A DNA stretch of 60,591 nt, taken from positions 1 to 60,591 of the forward strand of contig NW_026970703.1 in the NCBI RefSeq assembly GCF_963678635.1, read 5' to 3'. The stretch is from Symsagittifera roscoffensis. Lineage: Eukaryota; Xenacoelomorpha; Acoela; Convolutidae. Of this stretch, positions 1 to 12,439 are shown piece by piece. The stretch's first letter is position 1. Each line of letters starts with the position of its first letter. The notes under the pieces are model-generated. The model did not search any database. It was not told where the DNA came from and saw nothing but the letters and a program-made list of their open reading frames with translations. Made by a program: the position numbers and the translations under genes.

Positions 1-240
1 CCTCGAATGCACGCAAACAGTAGAACTGACTGAAATGTCGACAAGAGTCGGCGGTTTCATTTCGGTGCTGCCATTGGTTCCGTAACAGAAAATTCCTCCG
101 GTTTGCACCAGTGAATAGAGGCAAAAGAGAAACTTTGGTTGGTATCAAAAACGTTTGAGACGTCCAGTTTACGTTTTGAGTTGGAACAGTTACGATTTGA
201 TCACGAGTTGCCAGTATATGTATTAACTGACCGACCAAAA
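1..240 (-). pseudogene. Secreted-family exon fragment, partial at window edge
   Basis: Minus-strand translation from about 240 down to 1 stays open and is an exon-like fragment with the motif TSQTFLIPTK followed by a W-x-H-R-N-E segment and a Cys-rich block ending FYCLRAFE. The same two segments recur in the ORFs at 26253-26441 (SQTFLIPT) and 25270-25452 (QW.HRNE.....C....FYCL.A.E), so it is one copy of a small host protein family. The function is not recognised. The left part lies outside the window. It could be a live exon or a pseudogene. Confidence 0.4.
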
Positions 241-2379
241 CAATCAACTTAGAGTTAAACTTCATTCGAAAACGGAAAGCCGAATTGTAGCCAGGATGTT
301 ATAATTGTCCAGAATATTGGTATTGTTTGTTTAATTTGATCTTGGATTTAGAATTTGCGTTAGCTTATTATGTTTGCGCTGAGCGCTTCAGAGATGCAAA
401 GAGGATGCCCTTTTTAAGAGGTCAATTTAAATTTCAAACAAGGATTTTTTGCTGCAGTTTTTTGACGTTTTTTCGAAACAAAGTGATTAAAAAATGAATT
501 TTAAAGTTTTTCTCGGCTGAAAAATCTAAGTTATTTCATCAGCAACCAGTCATCAGAAAGTTAATACCAGATAGCCTCATATCGAATAAAAGCGTGTTTA
601 AAGATCGAACCAAGAACGTTTTTCAAAAAAAAACGTTGAGATAGCAATTTAAAAAGCAAAACACAGCAAACCATAAACAAATAAAAGCATAAAACGAAAA
701 ATCATTGGCGCTGTTTCCAATAAAAATACCGGAATCCGACCAAACTGCATGCGTGCTGCTTATTATGCGGCTTTTAATGCAATTATAATCAAGCTTGCTT
801 CTCAAATTTGACACTAAAAATCAAATTGGGCTGCCGCATCAAACTGAGTAACATTTCTTAATTGCTCGAGCGAAGCGCACGTATGCCTTTTGCTACGCCC
901 CCAAAAAATCAGAGGTTGAAAAACAGCTGATGTCTAATTCTAGAGTGTTTATTAGATTTTACATCTGCTTATCAAATGAGAAAAGCGCAGTCATTAACCT
1001 ATTTACAGATGATGTGTAGCCAAAAATTATTTTAAAAATTGAGTGCCTTTGAAAACCTGAAAGTTAGTGCCTATTTCGTTGATTGCTGGAAGCACAAAAT
1101 TAGAATATAAAAACAACAGGACTGCTCTGCTCGTCTCAGAGCACAGTCCTGAATGTTCCGACTGCCCATTAATTGTTCACGAACAGTTTTTGATGAATGA
1201 ATTATTAACAAACTGCAGGGTTAGGCTGACAATATCAATGTGTTAAAATTTGAATCGTTTATGGAATTATTAAGACCAATAATAGCTTCTCTCGATTCAA
1301 TTTGGAACAATCACGAGTGCAGATAAATTGCAGGTTGATAAACATATCAGCAAAATGTTATTCTACCTACAAAGCCGAACTTTAGTCTAGTGCAAGCATC
1401 TCGCTAGGCAATCCGAACTATTCCGGATCGCTGCTCGTACGCAGTCAATTTTTATATAATTGGTCTGAACAAAAACATGCCGGGCATATATATTCCTCAC
1501 TTTCTTTCAAAGTCTGAACAATACGGAGTAAAATGATATCGAATAACAAGCGAGTGAAGCTGGAATGAAAACAACAACCCAGATATAGTTGTTGACTTCG
1601 AAAAAAGTTTTTAGAAAAAATTGAATTGAAAAAAAATGGAACATTTTGTAATAATTCAATGTGCTGTTCCCCCGAAAATTCAAAAAACTGCATGCAATAA
1701 AACCGCAACTCCATGTGTAATCTGTCTTTCTAAGTGGAAGACAGCAAGTTTTACGCCCCATAGCTTTCTAAAGAAAAAAGTTCAAGATTTAAAAATGAAT
1801 AATCAAGAAATATCCTATCTCTGTTAGAAATTACATTTATCTCCAAAAAATGCTTAAAATGCTCAGCGAAACGAAAAGAATTAAATTGTCATTTAAAAAT
1901 TTTGCAAACCTAACTTTTTCTTGTCGTTATTATAAAATCAAGAACAAAGGGCCGGCTGCAATACTTTCGACGCTTGGGCGAGGCCAAAAAATACACTTTT
2001 GCAAAGATAAACTTAACTAACAGATTTTGGCACAATTTACAATTCAGTTGAGAATTACCAAGACAAAATTTTTGAAATTTTAGGACTTTGCAGGGAAATT
2101 TCAATGTATACAATTTTTGTATGACAATTTAGACGGCAAATTATATATACAGCTTCAATAAAAAGACGAATTTGAAGAGCTAAAAGCTATAATTTAAGGC
2201 TTCGTGTAAATCCAGTTGAAAAAGTCTGAAAAAAAAAGTAACAGCAACGATAACACTCTTTGAATCACAAATTTTTGAAAAAAAGCTCCTCATACCAATC
2301 AATTTTTCTAAGACCCGAAAAAGTTATGCCATTATTCGTTTGATTTCAGAAAGGACTATTAAAATTTTTTAAATTATTA
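241..2379. other. Gene-free AT-rich stretch
   Basis: Only short ORFs without recognisable motifs are seen. No RNA gene, long repeat or mobile-element terminus could be identified. Confidence 0.5.
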
Positions 2380-2937
2380 CTACCCGTACAGAGCGCCCAT
2401 GGATAATACTCGATTATATTGTCATAAGATGGTCAGAATCTATGAAATTACAAAATGATCGATTATAAACCATTAAAAACGGATTATAATCCTATTATTT
2501 TGTATGTTAAAATAATGAATTATAATCGATTATAATCCATTAAATATGCATTATAACTCTAATATTTTTATGCCAATATAATCCATTAATATCGATTGTA
2601 ACCAAATATAATGAATTTTTTCGAGAGATTAATCAAGAAATTTAATTTTATTCAAATTATCTTATTTTCTGTTTTGTGCAGTTGCTACGTATTACATTTC
2701 ATAAAATGTTACATTATACCCTAAACTTTTTTTGTCTCTACTTTTTCAATTCATCCCAATTTACTCACCCCCATTTACCCCCCCCCCCCCTTATTACCCC
2801 CATGAGCAAAATGGATTATAATTGGATAACATGGACTATTATGGATTGTCATTTCAAAAATAATCGATTAAAATGGATTATTTTGTCTCAAAAATCCAAT
2901 ATAATCAATTAGACTCCATAGCGCTCGGAGCGGGTAG
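2380..2937. mobile_element. Inverted-repeat MITE-like element rich in ATTATAATC palindromes
   Basis: The left end begins CTACCCGTACAGAGCGCCCATGG. The right end, read on the other strand, begins CTACCCGCTCCGAGCGCTATGG. The match continues imperfectly for roughly 40 bp into an AT-rich part (TAAT/CGATTATATTG). The interior has no coding capacity but repeats variants of GGATTATAAT and the palindrome ATTATAATCGATTATAAT many times. There is a C-run at about 2780-2790. No convincing target duplication was found, so the superfamily is not assigned. Non-autonomous DNA transposon is the best reading. Confidence 0.5.
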
Positions 2938-3312
2938 CACAGAAGTTTCCGCCCATATTCTTATATAATACAAAAAAGCTTTTTCTTGGTTTAGGCATAA
3001 TTGTCATTCATAAATAAATAGGCAAATTGGAAAACAGATTTTGAAGACAAATGAATAAATAAAAAGAAAAAAAAGAAAAAAAAACACAAAAATAGGAGTT
3101 TTTTTAGTTTTGAATTTTTTTTTCGAAAAATTCTGATTGCCAAAATGGCGCAAACAAACGCCAAAAGCTAATTTCATCAGGGTAAATTTTTTACGGCCTA
3201 AATTAGGCAGAAATAAGCTATTGTAAGCCTGCTCGCTCGCTTTTCATGCGAAAGTAAATCATGCGAAAGTAAATATCACAATCAAATGGTTATAGCCTGT
3301 CTATCTACCTGG
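2938..3312. other. Gene-free AT-rich stretch with a short direct repeat
   Basis: Low-complexity A/T runs. A 15-bp unit catgcgaaagtaaat occurs twice in tandem near 3247-3276. Nothing else is supported. Confidence 0.4.
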
Positions 3313-3785
3313 TTAATCTACTTTGATATATTTTATGATTTTATTGCCTTGTAGCGCGCTGATTAGGGCTTGATGGTCGGCAATTAGTGTGAATCTTCTA
3401 CCATACAGGTGGTATTTAAAATGCTCTATTGCCCAGATTGCTGCAAGCAGTTCTAATTCGTTGACCAAATAGTTACTTTCGCATGAGTTAATAAAGTGTG
3501 AGGCATAAGCAATGGTAGCCCATCCGTCCGGAATTTCTTTTTCTAACACACATCCGATACCGTCTCGGCTGGCGTCGCAGACCACGCGTGTTTCCCGGCC
3601 ACTTACGAAGTGGCGATTTTCTGTTATGTTGCGTCATGGATTCAAAAATGTTTTCAAATGCTTTTTCGTGCATGTCGTCCCATGTGAAATGGAATTTGTT
3701 TTCGACTGATAGTAGTGGACGGAGCGGTGTGCACAATTGTGCTAGGTTGGGAATAAAATTATTTAAGTGGTGTATCGACATATAA
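3313..3785 (-). pseudogene. pol: Gypsy RT connection and RNase H, truncated
   Basis: The ORF at 3488-3781 has the end of RT and the linker (NFIPNLAQLCTPLRPLL, FTWDDMHEKAF). The ORF at 3313-3585, in another frame, is RNase H: CDASRDGIGCVLE contains the first catalytic Asp, ELELLAAIWAIEHF the Glu helix, and IADHQALISAL the third Asp. Homology stops about ten codons after this motif. The plus-strand copy at 9715 starts at the same protein position. Confidence 0.75.
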
Positions 3786-3959
3786 AACTTTGGAGCTGTT
3801 TGAAAGATTTCAGGTGACCTAGTTGTAATATAGCTTCTGTTTTCTTTTGCATTAGAATTGTTCCATATTCATTTATGACATAACCCAATCGTTCGACCTG
3901 TTTGTAAACGAATTTACTCTTGTCGAGCAATATTGCTAATTTCTCAGCATCCAGTTTGT

Positions 3960-4782
3960 CTATATTCTTTTTAGTTTATTCATATGACCTTCTTTTTTAC
4001 CGTGAGATTTAATCAATATGTCTTCCAGGAAAGCAAATGTATCTTTTTCGTTGTTAAGTGTAAAGCCAATTGCTTTCTGGAATTCGGCAGGCATATCAGT
4101 AAGGCCATAAGAACCTGTCTGGAACTGATACGTGCCAGTCGACTGCCACACAAATGATGCTAAAATTACATTGTCTTCGAGTATTCTCATTGAGTTTTAG
4201 GTGACAGTACGCGTACCATAAGGTCAATTGTTGAGAACAGTGAAGTGCCCGGTTTGTTGTGACCTTCCTGAGCTGATTGAGCCACGTTATCAAGTAGTAC
4301 GCTTTGAATTCCTGGAGAAATGTTGTATGAACCATGTGGTTCCGTGCTATACCAATTCGTGTACATAACCCCGGATATGTGGATTTTAACCAGTTGGTTA
4401 TTTTTGCATCTGAACAATTTATGTCATCTGATATAGTATTAACTGACTTACCAGCTGGTTGCTGTTGTAAATGAACTCCAATCAAAGGTACAAGGTTTCT
4501 TCCCAATATATTTTTGCGTCTGTCGTCTACTACGATTAGGGAGGTTCTTCTGATTGTCCATCCACCTGATTCAATGGGTGCGATGACTCTACCAAACGAT
4601 GGGATTTTATATCCATTGTAGCAAACCATTCTGTTTGCCTCGTCATTTTCGTTGGGTTTTATCCGTTTGGCTGATTTAATTGTCATCATTACCTGATTTG
4701 CAGTCTTTTGGTAAATAAACGACATGGGTGACCCTGTGTCCGCGATGAACACCAGATTGTTTTCTCCACATCTAACCCACAC
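3960..4782 (-). pseudogene. pol: Gypsy protease and reverse transcriptase, broken
   Basis: The ORF at 4096-4782 starts with an aspartic protease: FIADTGSPMSF holds the DTG catalytic motif and ILGRNL is the usual distal strand. It then runs into the N-terminal RT linker. Frames change near 4300 and again near 4190. RT fingers/palm pieces are visible (STIDLM...AYCHLKLNENT, then TGSYGLTDMPAEFQ). The catalytic YxDD box is present only as FLED (ORF at 3960-4190), so the first aspartate of the pair is a glutamate. With the frame changes this points to an inactive RT. Confidence 0.75.
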
Positions 4783-4836
4783 TAATTATCCCTTCAGATC
4801 TGTTTCTTCTAATTGTTCAGCTGTCTTGTTTTCGAA

Positions 4837-5657
4837 TCAAATTGCATCCGTTGTCGAATCGTCCGGATGGTTTAGCTCCAAGCCGGGAATGAGATCGCCG
4901 GCTTGCATGTAATTAACGTATGCTGCTACATCCGTGTCCTCAGAGAACGATTCTACTGTTTGTTCATCGTGAATTGCGTTTACGTCAGATGATTTGCATA
5001 ATCGCGCGTAGTGTCCACGTTCGTTACATTTATTACAGATTATGTCCCTAGCCGGGCATTTTTGGAGGTGCCCCATACCAAAAGTTTACCACACTTAAAG
5101 CATTTTGTCTTTTGGTCTGTTGTTTGTCGTTCCCTCTTTGTTGTCCGCGTCCCCCTTGTTGGATAGCGATTATGGTTGTTACCTCTTTTTTGAATGAAAC
5201 CAACTGGTTCGATTTTCATGTTGGATACTTGGGTAGACGTTGGAGATCCTTGTTTTTGGATAACCAATTGGTTCTCCAAACCTATCTCCCTCCTGATCGT
5301 ATAATCTAGCGCCTGTTCCGGTGTTTTCGTTTCCGCCAAGAGGTCTTTTTGTACCTCATCGTTCGACATGTTTGCGGTAAACAAGTCCCGGATGATCTTT
5401 GTTTCTAGTCGTCCATCATTGCAGTTGAGGAATTTGAAATTTCCTTTCACAACTAGTTCCCTTAGTAGGCAGTGGTACTGCTCTAGGTATCCTCTCATCC
5501 CTTGTTTTCTAGTAAAAGCTTCGTATCGGTCAAATGTCTTGTTTCTTTCCTTTACGAAGAGTCGTCTTAGTCTGTTCCAGAAGTCTCTGGTTGAAATTTC
5601 TTGAATTCTGAGATCCGGATAGTATTGAGTCAATCTTATTTGACCCTCAGTTCCCAA
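4837..5657 (-). pseudogene. gag: Gypsy Gag with two CCHC zinc knuckles
   Basis: The ORF at 5040-5657 carries a retrotransposon Gag domain and a basic RG-rich stretch, then CFKCGK, the start of a CCHC knuckle. A frame change near 5075 continues in the ORF at 4837-5076 with the second knuckle CNKCNERGHYARLC and an acidic tail. Zinc knuckles bind the element's RNA during particle assembly. The leading residues lie upstream of the first methionine, toward the junction at about 5690. The frameshift makes it a pseudogene. Confidence 0.75.
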
Positions 5658-5696
5658 ACATAAGTAGATATAGCATCTGCCTTGAAACTTTCAGAA

Positions 5697-7627
5697 TTAC
5701 ACCAAAAGCCACTATAAAAGTAACGCCGTTCGAAGCGCAATTTGGTCGAAAACCAAACACACCATTAAGCAACATGGGCACATCCCCAAAATCATCTAAT
5801 TACTCTTGGGAAAACACGAAGATTGCTTGTTTAGACCAGAAACTACTAACGAAACCGGCGCTTACAGCGGAAGCCATGTGGAAACGAGACATCAATAGCG
5901 ACGACAAGCTGGACATAACCTACCGACAACAAAACCCGCCAGAAACCATCGAAATTGTAGCCACATCTTCACGACAAGTAGTCCCCACAAGTGTGACGGG
6001 GGAAACCGAAACTATGGCTGGAACGGAAAAGAAAACACCTTCGGCCACATGTTCCAAACAGCCATTTGGTGTTAATGAATGTGACACTAGCGACGACGAG
6101 TTTGACCGTCAACTCATGGAAATATTCCCAATAGGTGCGCATTTACCTTTATCTAACATTCTTTAAAATTTGATACATGAAAAACGCAAGTTCCTAAAAG
6201 AAAACGCTAAAAACGGTATTGCGAGGTTAAGGACGAGAAAACCTATCCGCACTTGAACAAAACAAGAAAAACAAAATAGTGAAAGAGCACCTCTCATAAT
6301 CCTAAAGGACCGTTTTAAAGGTCCGCAGACCGCAATCAACACGCAACTTGGACATAAACTTGAACAAGTAGCTCGTAAAACACTTACAATTGCACAAAAA
6401 AATCGAAAAACCAGGGGTTTTCGGTGCACAATTTAAAATATTGCAGAATGGTTCAATTGTTAACTATTCGCCCCACACATCGTGGGTTTGGGAGGACGGT
6501 AAACAACCACGGGTAATACGACATAATGGTCTTGCTTTCGTATTGGATCCCCGCGTATACGCGAAATGTCGACCAGAAGCTCTTAAAGATTTTGTCGCCT
6601 ATAAATATTTACCCAGAGCAAAACCTCGTGTTTCAGTGACAATGAACAAGCCAATCGATGTAGCAGGCCCGAAAAACCCAGAGCAAACCAGCAGCAAAGC
6701 GCAAACAACGAACGTCAACCCGAACGGCACTAAACGGAAAACAATAACGGTGCCCGGAAAAGGCAAAAAGAAAACAAGCCCGAAAAAACCACCGCCTAAA
6801 AATCTGGAACAAATCCTCACTCAAACCTCACACCACATGGTCTTAAAACATGAAAAACTGTTCAGCAACGCCGATCTTAGGTCAAAAAAAAAAGGATCAA
6901 ACCAGTACTCCCCAAACAAAACAAATTAATTCCCGAAGTACAACAAAGAAGAGTAAACTAGCGGACATACAAATTCGAGTGTGACACATCGATCTCGCTA
7001 TCATCAGACTCAGAGCCCAACAGAAAAACACCGTCACCAATAAAACCGACAGCAAAGAAATTTGACACAAAACGAACGCCGGAGGAATTTGGACGAGAGT
7101 GTAGCCGCTCGACAAGAACAAGGATCGGTACCTTAACCGGAAAAATTGGCAATGCAATCCCGATCATCAACATAGAAGACCAAGGAAGTAGTAAAAATTT
7201 CGTGTGCCAGGTGCAAATCTCGATTTCATCATCGATAGAATGCACTGAAATCCGAACGGAAGCGCAAACACCAGAAGAAGTAAGGGCATCAAGCCAACAA
7301 AAAGACGCAATGCCACTAACGCCAAACCAAAATAGCCTTCATACAGCATCGCCACCACAACCAGAACAGACAGGAAGAACAATAAGTTCTCGGTATGTAC
7401 TGGATAGACCAGCTCAAACAGTAACTCCGGACCCTGAATTTCTGAAAAACTTCGATTCGGCGATGAGTATCCTAAAGGAAATCACACCAATTAAAAATTC
7501 GATGATCTTCCAGCGAGAACGTGAGCTAACAATACGCTCCAGAAAACCTCAAAAAGACAGAGACCGAAAAAACCGAAAAAAGAGTACTTTTCTATTCAAA
7601 AAAGAAGGAGTGTTATCCAGTGGATAG
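5697..7627 (+). mobile_element. pol: Gypsy 3' part: integrase C-terminus, pol tail, broken
   Basis: Open from about 5697 with KVTPFEAQFGRKPNTPLSN, the conserved end of the integrase domain, through the ORF at 5774-6166. After a frame change comes a pol tail (6390-6929) with SPHTSWVWEDGKQPRVIRHN and AFVLDP, then a low-complexity tail (7202-7627) ending KKEGVL. The same modules occur in the second plus-strand copy (11635-12920). It joins tail-to-head with the minus-strand gag at about 5690, an inverted junction no intact Gypsy would have. The purine-rich AAAAAAGAAGGAG at 7598-7610 looks like a polypurine tract. Confidence 0.7.
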
Positions 7628-7940
7628 AAGAAGAACACACCTATAGGAAGGAGAAAATATTATGTCTACTTAAACAGAAATACGAAACAATACGATATAT
7701 ACTTAATCTCTAGGCGCTATTTAACCCGTTGGTATTAAATATATAAATTATAGAAGTCTGTTATAATACGTAATTATTTAAACCTAACTTGTTATGTAAT
7801 AGTTATTATGAGCTTCTGACACTCACATGCTTTCGAGGTCAGATTCTAGATGAACAGACTATCGTTAACGTCGATTGAATTTAGGTTGGCTCAAACTCTT
7901 TTTATTTCATATGCCACTCAGAATCTTAATCCAGTTAACA
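7611..7940 (+). repeat. Possible 3' LTR start
   Basis: The sequence turns to TGTTATCCAG directly after the purine-rich tract, as expected for U3 of a 3' LTR. The 3' limit is unclear; about 7939, after CCAGTTAACA, is a guess. No second LTR copy was found in the window, so this is weak. Confidence 0.25.
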
Positions 7941-9714
7941 CAGCTCATTAATTCCGTGGGTATAACAACTAGCTCGAAATTATAGAAAAAATCAAAAATT
8001 GGGAGCTTCGTTCGAATTGAAAGAGCTGAAAGAGCTTCAATATGATATCAATCAACTCATTTCGATGCTTATTTGTGGTAACTGATTTTTCGTGGAAAGC
8101 AAAAAAATGAAAAAACTAAAAGATACCCAAAAAGAGAGTTTTCATTGTTCAGAACAAAAACAGAAAAAATGAAACACACCGGAATACATTATTCATCCCC
8201 TTTTTAAATGGTCGGAACAACAAATTGTTGACAGACGCCTCGCGTGGACTTCTCCCTCAGTGTAAATCAGTACTGTTTCAGCAGTGTTTCAAAAAAGTTT
8301 CAGTAATGTGTCAGTGTCACTTTAACTCTGATTAGAGGTGACATCAGAAACAAATAATGCAGTTCTGCATTCTTGATGATCCCCCGCGTGCTGTTTAAGT
8401 ATTTGTTCATTCTTTGAACCGAGAGAAATTAGTGAAAACACTAATTGAACACCGTTAGACACTGTCCGGATTACAAACACTCCTCATATCGCGCGGCAGT
8501 CAAGCTTAGTGTTTTTGAACTAGTTTACCATGGCAAGTTGGCGATTGATTTTATTAGATCTCTCTAAGGGTATCAAAGTTTCTCCACTAATACGCTGAAA
8601 AATTGATCACTGATCCAGTACTGGAAAGTCAAATCGCCTTCGAATCTATAAATAAAGAACTCCTCATAATTATCTATGTTCGAGCTATATTACAAATTTG
8701 CATTTATTAACATTGCAGAACAAAAGTTTGCATCCGATTTTTCCGCGCTGACTGTCTTTTCTTTTGAGCCAAAACTTCGTCGTTTTTCCCCAGATTATCG
8801 TTTTTCATCCGGTGCGCGTCACCACTTCACCCTAGTGACAGCTTCTCTCATTATTTTTCACCCCATGTTTTCGGTCAAACATGTTCCGGAGCAGATCTGT
8901 GATCATGTTAAGGTCCGTCTTCATGATACATCGGCAGCACCCGTGGAGGACGATTTGCAGCTTCTCATGCTCATACTACCTCATCGGTCACTATTTGTAA
9001 GTGTAGAGCATGGTGTTCATAAAAGCGGCTCGGACTATTTGGGCTTGAGATTTCGGATTTCTTGAGATATTTCTCATCTTAGACCAGGCGCGAAACAGAC
9101 CCTCTTTTTTACTTTTTCATGACTTCTCCGAGATCTAGCCACGTTCCAACAACGCCCTTTTTTGTTCTTCGTCTTCATTTTGATCGATTCTCGCTTCGAG
9201 ATATTCTCAGTCTGTTCGAAACCTCTCAGCGCATCTGAAACAACGTCCATCCCACCTCCTGACTCCTGCTCGCTTCTGGTGCCAACCATGGCGATGTTTT
9301 CGGCGAGCAAGATGCTGTCCAAGATAGTGGTCATTCCTGCATAGTGACTTCGCTTAGTCTGCTGCCTAGGTCTGCCACATGTGTTTGACTAGTGACTTTG
9401 TGAGCTCGTTGATAAGCTCTCCCAGTACATATTTTACTCGATGAGTACCGCAACTTTGCCTGTCGCCCTATTCTAGGTTCTCCAGATGATTTTATCGATC
9501 TCTTTGTTTGATGGCAATTCGTCTCGGAAAAAGGCTCACTTTTTGTCCAATGTGGCACTAAATTTCTTCCACTGCTACTGCACTCGGTTTCCCTCGAGTC
9601 GCTCCAAACATAGCGAAGCGGTGCGGGTGTGAATAGGAGTGTGTTTGTTGAGTTAGAAGCTGTTTTTGCCGATCATGAGCCTAGCTAGCTTCCATCGCCC
9701 AACACTTTAGCGTC
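7941..9714. other. Unassigned stretch between Gypsy fragments
   Basis: It contains several ORFs of 75-129 codons, at 8676-9065 on the plus strand and at 9074-9334 and 9331-9558 on the minus strand. The minus-strand pair has basic, glutamate-rich composition and could be the N-terminal part of a Gag, but no motif confirms it. GC content is somewhat higher than in the flanks, which suits further retrotransposon debris. Confidence 0.3.
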
Positions 9715-9732
9715 ATCACACACCACCAAGCT

Positions 9733-10245
9733 TTGATCAGCGCATTAAACGCAAGCAAAAGATCAAAAACTAGCCAGAGTAGATTAACACAATGGATTGA
9801 CCGGCTAATCCCGTTTCACTTTGACATTAAACATCTGGCGGGGAGTAAAGTGGGATTATTAGACGATATGTCAAAAAATCCGGTTGGATTAGCAATACCC
9901 CCAAGCGCGTGCGATGAAGAATTTGTAGTATCATCAATCAATGCAATCATAAACAACCTCGAGATGATTGAAAATGTCATAGTTAATAATTTAGCCAACC
10001 AGAACAAGGCACCGTATCAGCTGATCAAAAAGCGCGCGGAAAACAAAAGGTTACTAATTAGCACTTCAAATTCTCAGTTAAAATCTCAACATTCCGCACA
10101 TTCCGCAAGCGGTCAATTGCAAACATTTAAACCAAATCAGTTCTGCTCAAAACCATCTCAAGCTCAGATTCAGTCATCCAATTGTTCAGCTATGAAAACA
10201 AATTCTAAAAATTCTGTCAAAACAACAGTCAAATCAAGAAAATGA
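9733..10245 (+). pseudogene. pol: Gypsy RNase H C-terminus and spacer
   Basis: LTQWIDRLIPFHFDIKHLAGSK is the characteristic end of the Gypsy RNase H domain (tether with the H-L-x-G-x-x-N/S signature). LLDDMSKNP then leads into a Ser/Gln/Lys-rich spacer of about 110 residues before the integrase. It is open for 170 codons, but the upstream polymerase is missing. Confidence 0.75.
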
Positions 10246-10814
10246 GTCGGAAATCGGACTTAAAAGGATTCAAAGGTGGCTTCATTCCAGCGGACATACA
10301 GACGTTTGAAGCACGACAAGGGAAGAAACAACCAAATGAGATAGAGAGTAAAGTATGTCCGACCCCCCGTTGGCACAAACGACCAGCGGCCATCAAGAAA
10401 AAAGACCGGCTACCACGCCCCCATCAACTAGAGTTGTCGAAGATGCGCGGGAGCTGCAGTCATCAGAATCAAAACAGCTAGAGAATTTTCCAAAAAAAGT
10501 GTTCAGTGACGACACAACATCTACCAAAATACCATCAATCAAAAAACAATCATCAGCAACCCTAAAGATAACAACAAGACAAGCAGCGCAAACGGAGGAA
10601 ATCGGAATAGTAGCCGCCACCCAAACTGAACTCTCCATGGAAATTCATGAAACGTACGAATACTGTGTGAGCCGCTTGGACCCCAACCACTGTAGTCAGG
10701 AAGAACTTGTCCCAAAATGCCAGCCATAACATAATCACAGAAAGGATCATCGCTACAATTGATCAAAATACGAACACAAAATCAGAGGAGGGCACACCAC
10801 TATTTCGCCGTAAA

Positions 10815-11946
10815 CTACAAAAAGGCTCTCGGGGTCCATTTCATCGTCGCCGCTACAAAGAAGGACAAAAAGTTACAACCGCCATTGAACTTTGTCAGAA
10901 AACGAGACTGGGAGCTCATAAAGACGTCATACGGGAAATATTGGTACAATATACGAAATTGACTACACGCCAGAGAAGACTGTCTACTGATAGGCGAACG
11001 AATTGTCATACCAACACAGCTACGAAGAATAGTTCTGGACAGCCTGCATCTTACTCATCCAGGAGCAGCGGCCATGTTGGATCTGTGCCAACACATATGG
11101 TTTGCCCACAGACATCGGTCAATAGTCCAAATGACCAAAACCTGCAAACACTGTACAGAACAAGGTAAAAACTTAACACCAATGATAGGGAGGAAACATT
11201 CGTTCCAAACGGAACCGGTAGTCGAACCTAACGAAGAAGAACAATTAGATTTTGCCGGGCCCCTCCCTGATGAATTAAATAAGGACGCCTACATTTTGGT
11301 TGCCATAGACAAGTGGTCGAAGTTCCCCACAGCAAAATTCGAGTCAAACATAATGGCAGATATCGCCATAAATTTTATGCAAAAGTATATTTAAAATAGT
11401 TGGATACCGCGACGACTAAGGTGCGACCAAGCACAGACATTCAGGGCCAAAACAATTCAACTGTTTTGCAATACAAATCACATAAAATTACTGTTTGCAC
11501 CAGTGGACGACCATAGAGCGATAGGGAGGTAGAAAGAATGATTCAAAAACTAAAATGTAGATTAGGGGTAATGAGAATAGATCAAACAAACACGCCATAT
11601 AAACTTGCCTCGGACATAGCTGAAATAATAAAAAATGTTACGTATCACACCACACGGTGTAACAAAAGTTTCACCTTTTGAGGCACATATGGGCGAAAAA
11701 CAAAATACTCCTCTCTTTAACTTAGCAACGACTATTTCTCCCGACAATCTAAATTGGGAAAAAACAAAACACTCATGTTCAGATCAAAAGAACCTCACAA
11801 AACCGGCTCAACCGGCAGAAATTATGCATGTCTTAGAACAATGGTCCGGGGACGAAGTGTCAATCAAGCGACGCCCACCACTACCAACGAGCCTTCAAGT
11901 TTCAAATAAATCGCGTCCACAACAAGCATCAGGTGCAAAAAACTAA
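10815..11946 (+). pseudogene. pol: Gypsy integrase (zinc finger, DDE core, C-terminus), broken
   Basis: At about 11050-11165 the HHCC finger is visible (LTHPGAAAML ... MTKTCKHC). It is followed by QLDFAGPLPDEL with the first core aspartate and AYILVAIDKWSKFP (ORF 11074-11394). CDQAQTF near 11420 holds the second aspartate and a V/R-E-R-x-I-Q-K-L-K stretch near 11530 the glutamate, but stops lie between them. The ORF at 11635-11946 is the conserved end (TKVSPFEAHMG). Strand-transfer enzyme for LTR-element insertion, no longer functional here. Confidence 0.7.
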
Positions 11947-12439
11947 ACGAGCCATAGAAATAATTAGGGATAAGCTAAATATAAGACACTAATTGACAAA
12001 AACGCCAAAAAACGTTTAGAGCAAGTAGCGAGAAAAAAGTTCGAATAGCTACCAAGGTAAGGAACCATAAAACTATCCACGGAAAAATTTTAACCTTCAC
12101 GCCACACACAGCATGGGTACAAACATTCGGGAAGCAACCCAGGTTACTAGAAATGACGGAGTTGCATTTGTCCCTAATCCTTTAATATACGGCCCTGCAG
12201 ACCGTCACGTTTAGGGGATTACGTCCTACATACAAAACGCAACCCACACGCAGAATGCGCCTACAAACGGAGGAAAAGACTACCACAAGATCAGAAAGCA
12301 AGGCCTCCTAGAAAAACTTATCCAGCGAGAAAAACGACCAAGAACAGATTTCAGCAAAATCTGAAAACTCAGCACCGTCGCCAAAACGGCTGAATCAAAA
12401 GCGCACAACCCCAGCAATAACCGTCGAACCGACCTGAAG

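Larger units (their letters stand above)
3313..5690 (-). mobile_element. Gypsy-type LTR retrotransposon, 5' half (gag-PR-RT-RNase H), broken
   Basis: Reading the minus strand from about 5690 to 3313 gives the gag, aspartic protease, reverse transcriptase and RNase H domains in Gypsy order, spread over several frames with stops. It ends inside RNase H, just after the HQALISAL motif, and begins inside gag where plus-strand integrase sequence abuts at about 5690. No LTR is attached on either side. It is a dead fragment. The family resembles the plus-strand copies at 5697-7627 and 9715-12920, but the proteins are clearly diverged. Confidence 0.85.

Noticed and set aside
8676-9065. 129-codon plus-strand ORF
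   Set aside because: The longest ORF in this stretch, but no motif or homology to window genes; it lies in probable retrotransposon debris.
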